Below are positions 36,330-47,635 of a stretch of DNA of 64,000 nt, one piece after another. Location: NCBI GenBank assembly GCA_036937835.1, contig CM072862.1:9093501-9157500 (forward strand). Direction: 5' to 3'. The position numbers were made by a program, and so were the translations under genes. The stretch's first letter is position 1. The number at the start of each line of letters is the position of its first letter. The notes beneath the pieces are model-generated. The model worked only from the letters and a program-made list of their open reading frames with translations, did not search any database and was not told the origin of the DNA. The DNA is from Pampus argenteus (taxonomy: Eukaryota > Chordata > Actinopteri > Scombriformes > Stromateidae).

Positions 36330-37923
36330 AAAATGGTCAAAGAAATCCTTTTTGTAAAGTCACAATCGGCAAACTGTATTCTGAGCAGACCTCTCATCAA
36401 AGCACAGCTGAGCTACATAGACACCACCTGTCAGATGGACAATGGTCAATGTGAACTGTGTCGACAAACATGCAGAAAGTCAGAAATACAGCCTGGCTGA
36501 TGCCAGTCAATCCCAAGGGATTTACCCTTTATGCTGAGGCCTTCAATCTAATCCTTAACAGGTTTGGTTTTCAGACCCTCTGTCTGCACTATAAAATGTC
36601 TTTGCACTCATGGTTCAAGAGAACAAGTGCCAATTCATAGGAAATAGAAGGTTAAGTATTGATAATACTGTTGAGATCACTGTTGACTGTAAACCCACGT
36701 ATAATTAAAGCAATGAGACCATAAAATGACATCATTATGAACTCTGGAAGAACTAAGATCATTGTTATTTTTCAGTGTCCCACTTATTCTCATTGCCATG
36801 GTCTGAGTAGTGAGTAGCTATCATCTCCTCACCATGTAAGGACACCAGCCAAAGCCAGCATGTAGCCTACTGTGGAGCTGGGAGTCTGATAATGAGCTAG
36901 TGCTCTACAGCCATTTGATTGACATGACCAATCCATGAGCTGTTTGCCTTTCACCTACTTGTGGCTCCACTGTACTGCCAAAGCTCCCATTAATTTTCCC
37001 CATGGGCGTTTTTTAAGGCATCCACAGAAAACCATTGAAACGCAACCTAAAACCTCAAATGGGCATGTCAGTGTGGGCTAAGTTTAAACTGGCACAGTGG
37101 AGTGTACTTTCCTGCACCTCTGGACCACTGACGCTGACCTCGACATGCAGAGAGACAGTTTAAGGGACATGTTTGCTGTCTACTACATCACTGACTGTGA
37201 AGAAATGTAGCATTGTCAGGTTGTTGTGGCGAGATGTGTGGTGAGCCTGGTCTTCACTGCTCCCCCACTTTTATCCACCACAACTGCAACTTCCCATGGA
37301 TCAAGTCAGAAAGAGAAATCTGTTTACATGAAAAAAACAAAGCAAATGTTCTTCCAAGAACTTGTAAAATACCCATGTCTGGGGACAAATCGCTTGACTT
37401 GAATAAGGTTTGGACAAAAGAGAAAGAGAAAGAAAACCAGAATTAGCTGACAAAAAAATCAATTAGTAGTTAAACACAGAAATAGATACAAATAACTAGA
37501 ACTAAGACTTTTAATCTTTCTGCTGTTTAAATTCATCAGTCTAAAACAAAATCATACAGTCTGCCAAAATGCATGACAGAGACACTCCATGAGAACATTA
37601 GTCCAGCAATTTGAAACCTTGCACTCACAAATCACTGTACAAAGCACAACAGGGAACAAAGCAAAACTGACCTTTCAAATGATTAAGCTGAAACATTATC
37701 ATCATGTTCCCCTATTTTTTTCCTCCCCTAGATCAGAACAACTGGTTTGCCAGTTTAGTGCTGGCAGGGGCAAAGCCCATCTATGATTTCAGTTCAGAGC
37801 TGCTGGGCTGAGGGGCCAAGCTGGCCAGTGCCCATCTGGAGCGGGCCAAATGTCTGCTCCACTCCAGCTCAATGCACAGTGGTGATTACTGCAATGGTGC
37901 GGCGGCGGTCATGGTGGTGTGGT

Positions 37924-37931
37924 TATAAATA
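37924..37931 (+). promoter_or_regulatory. Candidate TATA box
   Basis: TATAAATA lies just downstream of a GC-rich patch (GCGGCGGCGG at about 37899-37908). A CATAAACAG acceptor-like end follows at 37958-37966. No clear initiator, coding start or donor is seen, so this may be chance. Confidence 0.15.
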
Positions 37932-38734
37932 TAAGCCCTGGTCTGATCCCTCTTGTTCATAAACAGAGGTTTGGAGCTGCTGTGGGAACCGAGCATAAAG
38001 GCTTGTGGGCCTGTGAGGGCTACTGAGCTCCACAGTCACTATACTACCTCAGGTTTCTCTGGCCATCTGCTGGTGTCTCACCAGATGAGACTTGCTGGGC
38101 ACAGGGAACTGAACAGCAGAGTAGGGGGATGGAGGAACTGTTGGCACTGAGAGATTGAGGCAGAGATATGAGGGTTGGAGCATGGTAGAGGAAAGAGGCC
38201 ACAGGGCACTGATTCAAATTGACTGGTAGATTCTGCTGCACTGTCTAAAGGAAATTAAAGTTGAGGATTTTTAGCACTGACTTACTTTGGAAAAACTGCG
38301 TAAAAACAGGGAGTAAGCTGATGCTCTCTCCTTCCCAAAAGAAAATACAATATCAACAACTTCTCAACCACATCACTTTAGAGACTTGATGCTGACCAAT
38401 CCAACAATGCAGAGTAGTATTTGATCCCAAACACCAGACTATCTCTGGCTTGATCTAATTAGCGTAGTAGGAGCTGAAATGGTGACATTCTCCAGTGGAC
38501 TAACTCTGCCATGTTGCCCACTAATCCATGTCTGGATCAGCTCACCACCTGCAAACCCCACTCCTCTCAACCCCTGCCCACCAGTGGTCATATGGCTTGC
38601 AAAATCTGCTTCATGCCCAATCCTATATTAGCATTAGCATCAAGGGTTAAGCCACTAAGGCTGCCAGCTGTGCACGGCTGCCCCTCCACACCAATCTCTT
38701 CTGAACAATGGAACGACATGGGGGCAGGAAAGTC

Positions 38735-38756
38735 GGGATGGGGTGGGGTGGGGTGG
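38735..38756 (+). repeat. (GGGGT)n tract, G-quadruplex candidate
   Basis: GGGAT followed by three GGGGT units and GG gives four runs of three or more G separated by one or two bases on the plus strand, meeting the usual G-quadruplex pattern with very short loops. Confidence 0.85.
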
Positions 38757-38858
38757 CATCCCCAGGGGGTAAGCGTGGCTGTAGTGCCCTCTTGTGCCAA
38801 GTGCTTTAACCTGTTCTTACTCAGTTATAGGACAGTGGCAACAGAAAGGAACTGAAAC

Positions 38859-38878
38859 AATTAATTAATTAATTAATA
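38859..38878. repeat. (TTAA)5 tetranucleotide repeat
   Basis: Five self-complementary AATT/TTAA units, followed by AATA-type repeats to about 38915. Confidence 0.9.
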
Positions 38879-39194
38879 AAATCAATAATAGGTTATATTT
38901 AATAAATAAATAAATGCATCTAATCTAATTAAATGTGTCTCATAGCTAATATTTTTAATAATGTTTCTACTATCATACAAATCATGTTTAAATTTTAACA
39001 TATGATATAACATATGATATATTTTTACATATGAAAACCCTAAATGGAGGTATATCATGTTGACGTGGATAAATTTAATTTTCTGCTATTTATTGGACTT
39101 TTTAAGCTGAAAGTAAATGTATAACTGTACTAAGATATCTATGCTGCTTTGTTTTAAGTGAAACACTTAATTCTGGCAAGGCCAGTGCATTGCT

Positions 39195-39385
39195 TTACTA
39201 AAGCATGTCAAGACAGTACACTGGTGTAGAGCACTGCAGAGAAGGGCATGGCTGAGCTGGCGAAACTGCTTTCTCAGTTAAGCTGATAATTGCCCTTATT
39301 GATGTATAAAAGATATCCCACAGAGCCTTGTGAAACGCCATTAGCAGGCAGAAGCTGAATTGTTCATGAGCTGCCTCCAAATGAG
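39195..39385. promoter_or_regulatory. Candidate conserved noncoding element
   Basis: Complex repeat-free block with CTCAGTTAAGCTGATAATTGCCC, TTATTGATG, a CCATTAGCAGGC homeodomain core and GAATTGTTCATGAGCTG (SOX-like). The call is by motif texture; a 60-codon minus frame inside is not convincing. Confidence 0.25.
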
Positions 39386-39629
39386 GAAGAAGGGCAAAAA
39401 AAAACTCTGAAGATTAATAAGACTTCCCCTGGAGTGTGATAATAACATGATGTATGTGTGTGTGGGCCTATGTTTGAATGTGTATTTTCAGCCCTGCCTC
39501 TGAAGAGTTCCCATTACTAAAATACATTATTCTGGGAAACTAATCTATTCTAAATCTCAAACTGAGGGGTAAAGATGTAATGTGATTTAGCATACAGGGA
39601 AGGGTGATGGTCATTATCATACAGGCCCT

Positions 39630-39800
39630 CCTCATTTTGACTAAGGCTGCTGAAGCCTAAATAGCGACACTTAAAATGCCCCCAGAGCTCCACAAAAATC
39701 AGACACTCGAAGCAAATGAAAGTAAGAGGCCGTAATAGGGTGGATTTTTGCCTTTGCAGCCTCCTGATGCCCATTAGAGTTCTAAACTCAGTTAACAAAG
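39630..39800. promoter_or_regulatory. Candidate conserved noncoding element
   Basis: Complex block with CTAAATAGCG, CACTTAAAATGCC (NKX-like), CGTAATAGGG, CCCATTAGAG and a TTGCCTTTGCAG acceptor-like end. No supported frame. Confidence 0.22.
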
Positions 39801-40249
39801 ACTAGTGGACACAAAGGACAATACATAGACAACAATAATAACCACAACAGGGACAACCACAGCCCTGGATTGGAGAGGAAGTGCAGAAACAAAGTGCTTT
39901 ATGTTATTTATATAGTATAATATTAACATTGAAACTCATAGGAAAAGACTCAACATACTATTTAAGTGACTGCACAGCAATCTATGAACTAAACTAAATT
40001 ATTAACTTACAAGTCAAAATGAGTTCTACCAGTTGCAACATATTGTACATTATATTAAATCTGGATACACTTTCCCCACTTCACGTTTTTTGAGCAAGAG
40101 CTTGAGAAAGGAAGTTGAAAGAACCCATTACAAATATTCATGGGCTTGACTGAAAAATGAAATTTGTGAAATATTAAACAGAACATTGCACACCGTATCT
40201 AACGATTCCTGAAGTCTCTGTATATGTATTCAAATCCAAACCTCCTAAT

Positions 40250-40620
40250 TATTCAGAAAGGGAAGCCACGGAAAGTCTGAAGGGGGTTATCAATGAGAAA
40301 TGACATCTTGTTAAGTTAGGAATTCTCTTTGTGTTAGCAAGGTTTCTCTAGTTAATCTGGCACCTTTCTTGATCTGCACCAAGGTAATTGGAATGCACAG
40401 TGAAAATGCCTGCTGTATTGAGCCAGCAGAGAACAATAAAAGAAATGGATATCACAACAGGCTTTAGCTTTCTGATCAATTCTCTAACTTACTGTTCAAA
40501 GTAGGCTTGTACTTTTTTAATGAGGACGCGGGGGCTGAAGCTATCTCGATCCACCAACACAGCAGATTACAGCTCCAATTAAGTAAACTTTTAGACATCA
40601 AGTAGAGTTATCTTTTTGTT
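40250..40620. promoter_or_regulatory. Candidate conserved noncoding elements
   Basis: A long stretch without simple repeats: GGTTATCAATGAG (GATA), CTAGTTAATCTGG, AGGTAATTGGAATGC, GAACAATAAAAG (SOX), GATCAATTC, then GCTCCAATTAAG. Dense homeodomain/SOX cores across 370 bp suggest one or two enhancers. Unverified. Confidence 0.28.
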
Positions 40621-40702
40621 GTGGAAACCTTGTTTGTTGTTGGTTTTCCAGACAAAAAACAACAAATGTCGACTTGAACACCTATATCCATCAAAGAGTA
40701 AC

Positions 40703-40721
40703 AAAAAAAAAAAAAAAAAAA
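40703..40721 (+). repeat. A19 homopolymer
   Basis: Nineteen consecutive A residues. No retroposed gene body was recognised upstream. Confidence 0.97.
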
Positions 40722-40798
40722 GTGGCAGAGCGAGAAACTGAGACACAAAAAGATCACATATTAAAGTTTGCCTGACTGTGGGTTAATGTGGCTTGTCT

Positions 40799-40823
40799 GT
40801 GTGTGTGTGTGTGTGTGTGTGTG
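40799..40823. repeat. (GT)12 microsatellite
   Basis: A pure GT run. Confidence 0.97.
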
Positions 40824-41455
40824 CTGCAATATGGGTGTGCATGCTCATTTATCTAACTGTGAATAAATGTGTGTTATCCAGTCATCACACCCCCAGTGCC
40901 CTGACATTAAGCAGAAGGAGGGGTGGGAGGTCAGGTCAGGGGTAGCCATGACCTTTTCATCTCCACAGCACAGTGTCATCCTTTGGGCAAGGCAAACAAA
41001 CAGGCCTGGCCCCCGGGCAAGGTGGGCTCAGCGGGGTGGCATTGCCAGGTCAGGGTATAGCCTGGGACAGGACGGGATGGGATGGCAGGCCTCTGATAGA
41101 TGCTGCTCATTATTTTCACCCCAGAAAACTGGGACAATTACAAACAGAGAGACGCCGTGGCAACTGGGGTATGGGGTCACAGGCAGAGGGCTTTTCATCT
41201 CAGCTAACTCAGCCACATTTGTCAACTCACATACGAAAACACACACACATACACAAACACAGACAAAGTTTTTAACATTTGATTGACCACTAAACTTGTG
41301 GCTATGGCACCCCAATGGCTCCAGTATCACCGCTCAGCAGACAATGCACAAAATAATTAGTGTTTTTGTTTTTTATTATTATTATTTTAAATAAAATAAT
41401 TTTTGGTTGTTACTCTTTTAAGCACCTCGTATCTTTATTGGTACTGTAGATAAGG

Positions 41456-41632
41456 TTGCACTTTATTACGTTTTGCACTGTTTTTCTTTAAATTGCACTG
41501 TACTGTGTTATGTTATATTCTATGTTGTGTTTTTTCTTTTGTATTATTATTATTTTCTTGGTGACACTGCAGGAGCATCCCTCAATTTTCATTGTACAAA
41601 ATACAATGACAATAAAGATGATTCTGATTCTA
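41456..41632 (+). mobile_element. LINE (L2/Maui-like) 3' tail fragment
   Basis: The right end reads TTTCATTGTAC, then ACAATGACAATAAAG, then ATGATTCTGATTCT. This is the pattern known for 3' ends of fish L2-type non-LTR retrotransposons, which end in a polyadenylation-like AATAAAG plus a short ATTCTG-type repeat instead of poly(A). Upstream, TTGCACT recurs three times. No reverse transcriptase frame is present, so this is a 5'-truncated dead copy, as usual for the class. The family name is from memory. Confidence 0.65.
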
Positions 41633-41674
41633 TACTGTATCATACCATACATACCACATCTTTGTCTTGTTTAT

Positions 41675-41676
<2 letters not shown>

Positions 41677-41721
<45 letters not shown>
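41677..41721. repeat. (AT)22 microsatellite
   Basis: An uninterrupted AT array 45 bp beyond the LINE tail. Confidence 0.98.
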
Positions 41722-41723
<2 letters not shown>

Positions 41724-42318
41724 ATGTGCATAGCAATACTAATGTTTTAACATGAATGAAAACATTCCCAAAGGCTCAAGTCACTAAACCTTAGTACCCT
41801 CATAACCTGCAAAACCCTCAAATCCCAAAAGTATCTAAATTTTTATATTCCCACTCCTTATTGGTGTAATTAGTTTTTTATATATATGACCTGCATATTT
41901 TCCCAGGTTGTTTTGTATAATTTAAAGAGACTGTAAGGGAATGAAGGGTGTGTGTCACGGTGTCTCTCTGAACTACCTATATTTACTATTGAAAGTGAAT
42001 TCTTTATGAGAGCACAAATATCAAAGACAGCAGGATCAAAGATGATTTAATAAGATATCCACTGTTCTACGAAACCTGAACTTTCATGTCACGCGTTTTC
42101 CTTCGTTTCTTCATTTTGGGCTTTGGGCCAAGAACTGACACTAAAGGCAAGCATGTGTAGTCACATTGTCATTTCTCTATTCCTTTAATTTGTTAGTCTG
42201 TAAACCTTGTAGTAGAAAATATCTCAGTGGCTGAGGCAAGTACTGACATCAAGCATCTGCTCCTCTTATAGCATTATTTTGGTACACCTTTCCTTTGCTG
42301 TTAGTGTCTTCATGTATC

Positions 42319-42337
42319 ATATATATATATATATATA
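42319..42337. repeat. (AT)9 microsatellite
   Basis: A short AT run. Confidence 0.93.
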
Positions 42338-43733
42338 CACACTGCATATGCTGTATTTCCTTTACAACCAAATACCGTAAATATAGTAATTGCAGTAACA
42401 TAGATTCTTTGACAAGATACAACAGATTCATTTGGTTAATGTCTGCGTAACCACAAGACACTGGATTAAAAAAGTAGTGGATTAAAAACAGCTCCCAGAA
42501 AATCTTATTTATAACTTGTGTTGTAATATAAACCCTTTTGATCAAGTAATTATCATTATTTTCAACTTTTCCATTTTCTCTATGTATTTTCTCTATTTAT
42601 ATCACAATTGTTTCCCATTTTGGATGATTTATTTGATTCATTACATTTTACAGAATTGTTGTTAGATATAACATGTTCTTGTATTATATTTTTCTGACAG
42701 TATTGTCCAGCTTTGCTCTGATTGGTCCAGTGTGATAGTAGACTGACTCTCAATCATGCAGACCACAACCACCTGTGTGTTTGAAAATGTGTGTCTATAT
42801 ATTGTATACAGTATTTAAATTAATGCAAAAAGTGTAAAGACGACAAATAGTGCTTTATGGGAGTTTATTGAGCATGGAGTCCTTGTTAGTCGCAGCTCTA
42901 AATAAGAGCTAAATAAACGATTGCTTTAAGCAGATATTAAGTCAATCAAAATATTCTGCTGGTAATGAGTGGGGCCATAGATTTTCACAATGTGAGGTTT
43001 CCATTATGAGTAAACTACCCAGCCTCCCACACATGCAGTTCAGCAGGGCACTGACATATTTTGACCTTTTTTTTAATAATTATTTTCTACATACATTTTA
43101 AAGTTGTCACAGTTTGTCAGCAAAGGTGTGTTATTGTGATGAAAGTGAAAGAGTTAAGAGTGTGAATCCTGACAATATCTAAGTTAAAAAAGTGGTATGT
43201 TAATGTTAAACCCAATAATGGGTGGACACAGAAATATGGGTAACAGCTGCTCATTTCAAGGAATATTCATTTAATGGTTACTGCAGAAATGGCTTCAAAC
43301 TGCTAAAATAATAATACAAAGAAGAAAATTTGTAATTTGCTATTCACCACACTGTTATGTCGATTATAGAATTGTGGCTTTATTTAACTGGTTTATTTAT
43401 GCTTATTTGGGGTTTAAAGGCTGTCAGCACCTAACTAAAGAGTTCCCTTTTTAGAGCTTACAAAAACATAAACAGAGCATGTCTTTGTCAACACTGTACT
43501 ACGGAAATCTGATTAAAACCACAGTAGACGATGTGAAGGAAGATGACGTAAAAAATACTTCTGTAGGACAGTAAGCTACACAGTGTTCTTTTCCTACTAA
43601 ATTTGCAGCACAACAGAACAGCAGGCTTTGGAAAGTTCAAAGCAAAAGTCGTTTAGTACTTAGTTCTTGTTAAAATATTCCGATTTTGCTACCCAACAAT
43701 AACAAGTGTGTATTACATATACATTATATTTAC

Positions 43734-43794
43734 CAGAATGTCATCATTCGACATGAATTTGAGCAGCTCCTCCTCTAGGCCATTATGATTTGTT
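43734..43794 (-). other. Exon-like micro-segment, minus strand
   Basis: On the minus strand, an acceptor (CAAGCCATCTTTTTATAG) precedes 61 bp ending ATTCTG before donor GTAAATA. Only one frame is open: 1 nt, then 20 codons reading TNHNGLEEELLKFMSNDDIL, a hydrophilic amphipathic string with protein-like composition. It ends on a codon boundary, so it could splice directly to the phase-0 frame of the 27104-27203 candidate. The family is not recognised. A caveat is that the acceptor's TTTTTATAG is the reverse of a TATAAAAAG on the plus strand, and 20 open codons alone prove little. Confidence 0.25.
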
Positions 43795-44220
43795 CTATAA
43801 AAAGATGGCTTGAAAATCATTTCATGGCAAATCTTCACCTCACGCCAAGTAGAGCTCTAGCCTGGATGATACACCTGGGTCCCATGAGGTGTTGGTCCCC
43901 TGTGGAGAAACCTCACAAGACCCTCTGATGTCATCGACTGCTAGGTCTGTGGTATTATGTATTCAATGCCCGCCTCCCCAGAGGACTACAGTAGCTCACT
44001 GTACTAGTGTATATGTCAACTCATGTCTTAGGGTATTTCTACTGTACTGCAGTGCGTAGTGCCTACTGTATCCATCTATATGTTGAGAATATATTGTGTT
44101 TATAAAACATCATGCAATACAGCAATTCAATACCGCTGAGGAAACTGCAGCTGAAGTTGTGCTAAGAAACCTGGCTGTTGCATATACACGTTTCAGGAAC
44201 CCAAAATGCAAATGTTTTAA

Positions 44221-44330
44221 CAAATCAAATCAAATCAAATCTTATTTGTTTAGCCCAAAACCACAAAATACATTTGTCTCGGAGGACTCACAAACACATA
44301 CATGCAGTGTGTCAGCTACATACAGTCTGT
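44221..44330 (-). mobile_element. (AAATC)n-tailed retroposon 3' end
   Basis: Four AAATC units (44221-44241) are followed by TTATTTGTTTAGCCCAAAAC, then CACAAAATACATTTGTCTC. Read on the minus strand this is a body ending in GGGCTA-ACAAATAAGATTTG and a (GATTT)n tail. That matches the well-known 3' ends of abundant fish LINE/SINE elements (GGGCTATACAAATAAAATTTGATTTG type). Truncated, with no coding part. The element family is not assigned. Confidence 0.6.
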
Positions 44331-44939
44331 ATGTTTTGTTTTTACTAAACATCATTTTTTTGTTATTGGGCAATTTGGTAGCTTTATGTAGGATACATTG
44401 GAATATGATACTGTAGCTAGCCTAGACTGCAATCTGCCTGGTTACATGGGTGATTAACATTTAATTTTAATAGCAGGCTTATGTTCAGGGCAACAGCACT
44501 GGGGTTAAGTAATGATAATGGCAGAGTTGGCCACACCACATCTGTAATAATGCTGTCTGCAAAGCGTGATGTGATGATAGTGAAATTACTACTCTGTGCA
44601 CCGTTTACTGAACAGTCAAACATGTAGTTTTACTGTCATGCAACCAGGTCACATTGGCATACACAAGAAACTACGTCAGAGAGACAGAGAAACGCACACA
44701 CTGACATTCGTGCCTACATACATACATAGACACAAGTAAATTAAATTCATGTATCTTGGACTGAAGTCATGAAAATGTGTTCAAATTATGTTAAACAAAA
44801 ATAAACATATAAAGACGGAGGGGATTCAGCATTTTTAGACATAAAAAATAAAAAGCGTACATGATGCTATTATAATTTTAGGACAATGCTGAATTCTGTT
44901 TGAGTCACTCATGTGGTGTTTCCATTCAAGGATGATCAG

Positions 44940-45090
44940 ACATGGTCTTCATTTATTAAGCTGTGTTTACTGAGACGATGAAACAACATCATCAATCATT
45001 CTTAAAGACTAGTGCTCCGATGGGGAGAATTAGAATGCATTACAGATGTCACGCATCATCAAGCTAAACATCTCATTTCCACCTCGCTGT
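44940..45090. promoter_or_regulatory. Possible conserved regulatory block
   Basis: Complex block with TTTATTAAGC, ATCATCAATCATTC (PBX-like), GAATTAGAATGCATTAC, and GCATCATCAAGC. Texture only. Confidence 0.2.
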
Positions 45091-45326
45091 GCGCTTTTGT
45101 CTACGCTGTGTCTGGGACTTGGATCTTGCTCTGTCTGTGGAGCATTTGAGTGGGTGTCTGTGTGTGTGTTTACGGTTAACTGCTCTCCTGGCCATTCTCC
45201 CTGGGGCAAGGTATCCATCACCTTCCAAGCAGTTTTTGACTGGGCACAGCTTAGGCCCTCGAGCCTGCTCTGGTCCCCTGAATATCTCCCTGGGGTCCCT
45301 CTATGTCAAGGGACCACCTGCACTAA

Positions 45327-45369
<43 letters not shown>
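45327..45369. repeat. (AC)12(AT)9 compound microsatellite
   Basis: An AC run changing directly into an AT run. Confidence 0.97.
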
Positions 45370-46009
45370 AATCACTGTGACCCTAACACTCCTATAATGA
45401 CCTCATTAGGTGATTAGTCCCAGAGGCGGGACTAAACTAACACTGCCCACTCCCAAATACCCAGCTTTGCCCCTGGGGTTAATGGTGGCGTCAGGTGCTA
45501 CAATACAATGACATTTGTATATTTTGCTGGTGGTTTGTATTTCTGTGTATTGTTTTCTACTGGGATGCACGCATTGAGGCCTGCTTTCAAGTACTGTCTT
45601 GCATTCCTTTGTGTAAATTATTAATAAAAATAGCCCATCCACATTGAAAAACATTCTAGCAAAAATTATTATGTATTAACTGTTTGTTTTCCCTTACTGC
45701 TGTATCCAAATATCTACATTTGATTTTAATTAATTAAGAGACTGCGATATCTGATAATGTTAATTTGACTGTAAACTGCATTTATTATTACTTTTTGTTC
45801 ATTTTCTCCAGGCGTTGGGTATAGAATAAACTGCATAATGAAAATTAAAATTTTATCAAAGTCCTGTACTGTAGAAATCTGTCAAGATAAATCCAAATGT
45901 GAGGAACATTATTATGGGAGTTTAACTAGAAGGTTCTGAACAAATTTGTTTAATGTGTGTGTGAGCGTGTATTCATGTGCATGTGTCCACATGCATATGT
46001 GGTTTGATA

Positions 46010-46200
46010 GTGGGAGTGTTTTGGCTATCCATATCCCTCTACATTTATTAATTCATCCAGTATTCGTCCAGCCTGGTGTGTCACTAGCAACAATGAGCTG
46101 CAGAGACGAACCACAAGCCCCTCTCCAGGAATATTAAAGTCAGTGGCTTTGCTGTCATAATTAACTATGAAATATTGATGCCCATAACTTCTTCTGTGGT
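46010..46200. promoter_or_regulatory. Possible conserved regulatory block with RFX-like half-site
   Basis: Complex DNA with TTTATTAATTCATCC, GTGTCACTAGCAACA (one good AGCAAC RFX half-site), GAATATTAAAGTC, and CATAATTAACTATG. No supported frame. Confidence 0.2.
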
Positions 46201-47039
46201 CTATGTGAGCAAGCCTTAAAGACATACTGGGTAAAGAGGAAACTGTATGTGTCTGTGAGCTTGTGAACCTGAGTCACCAATGAATAATTGACAGTAACAT
46301 AATTAGCTTGGTGCTCTATTGTGTTAGCACGTTTCCCACACATCCTAGAAGCATGTTCTGCTATGAAAAAAAATGTCAAACACAGGCACAGAGAGATCTC
46401 TGAAGATGTATAATTGAAATGTATTAGAAAAATGCTCTTTTAACCTCATGTTGCATTTTCAGTAAACAAATACTATGATAAAATAATTACGATAAAATGT
46501 AAATAAAGTCGTTTTTTGCCCTCCATCCCAATGCTTGAGCACAGCAGAAAGAACCATCTGCAGAAGTGTGTGAACATGAAGCCCTTTCATCTATGTATGA
46601 AGAGACATTCATACACTGCTGTGACTCACATGTAACCACCATTTTCAAATTTACCTACCTTACTGTTCGTTATTATTCTTACTCATTAGCTTGACGGCTG
46701 TGATTGATGATAGACTTCTACGATAGTCAGAGGCACATTAACTTCTTGGGGGATATTTATTGTATAGCATATTCAATGTATTAAATGACATTTTAACACA
46801 TCATTTTTTCATGAGATATGTCCTGAAGAACAATAAAACTCCAGTCTATAGGCTGCATTGGGGTTAATAGTTAGAAAATGTTGCCTGGCTTTACCTACTA
46901 GAGAGATAAATAAAGCTGCTCGGGTGCTGTGTTATATCATGACGTCTTCTAATACCTAATAAAATCTTCCCAAAATTTTAGGCAAATTTATAAAAATAAA
47001 ATAAAATAAAAAAATCACAAGTGAATCACTAGAAGCCAA

Positions 47040-47350
47040 CAAATCCAAAGCTAACTGAGAACTGTCTGCTGAATACCATCCTCGTGCCATGGAATAAAAT
47101 AATCCCTCTCATCTGCTCAGACTTGTTAACAAAGCTGTCAGCTTGCTTTTACAACCAAACAGGCCTCAGTCAGACCCTCTCTCCGACAGTGGAGAAGGAG
47201 CAGACTGTGAAATGCTTCAAACAGCAGCAATACTTTCCCCTCAATACCATCACGTACACACACCCACACTTCCCCCTTTCCGTCTTGTGTCGACTAAATG
47301 TCAACTCTCTTGACATACAGCCTTGTTTGCAGCCAATGATTACCTCATAG
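47040..47350. promoter_or_regulatory. Possible conserved regulatory block
   Basis: Low-repeat complex DNA with TTGTTAACAAAGC (SOX-like), AAGCTGTCAGC, CATCACGTAC and CTAAATGTCAACTC. An 88-codon plus frame overlaps but has no recognised domain. Confidence 0.18.
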
Positions 47351-47390
47351 CTAATTAATCCTGATTCAATCAATGTGAACTGTTCAGATA

Positions 47391-47411
47391 GTGTGTGTGT
47401 GTGTGTGTGTG
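47391..47411. repeat. (GT)10 microsatellite
   Basis: A pure GT run. Confidence 0.95.
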
Positions 47412-47535
47412 CGTGAGTTTATGCTACTTGTATACATGTGTGAGTGTGAGAGAGAGATGGAGTAATCAGAAGGGAGGACCAGTAGGTTAGATGATGATGG
47501 ATGGCACTCAGTGAGAGGCCTGTTCTAATCAGCAG

Positions 47536-47635
47536 GACCTTTTCCCCGCGGTAGAGGCGGCGGCAGCAGAGAGGATGGGAAAGGCTGATTGACGGTGGCG
47601 AAGTGTGTCGCTGTATGTGCGTGCGTGTGGGTCCC
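47536..47635. other. Local CpG cluster
   Basis: About nine CpG dinucleotides in 90 bases, including CCCCGCGG and GGCGGCGG, in otherwise CpG-poor DNA. Too short to be a CpG island by usual length criteria. No start codon context or splice signal is tied to it. Confidence 0.5.

Larger units (their letters stand above)
33426..41455. other. Noncoding stretch, no gene recognised
   Basis: No coding region recognised. Contains purine-rich DNA (33898-33990), CCAGCCAGC-rich DNA near 35.05-35.12 kb, AT-rich DNA (38.86-39.1 kb), and a GC-richer patch with GGGATGGGATGG units near 41.0-41.1 kb. Several enhancer-like blocks between 39.2 and 40.6 kb are listed separately. Confidence 0.65.

Noticed and set aside
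43036..43047. CAGTTCAGCAGG, 12-base match to miR-24
   Set aside because: The seed-side bases differ and no hairpin is present.
43796..43804. TATAAAAAG with a plus-strand 34-codon frame from 43824
   Set aside because: The ATG would lie upstream of or at the expected start site, and the frame is unrecognised; the minus-strand acceptor reading is preferred.
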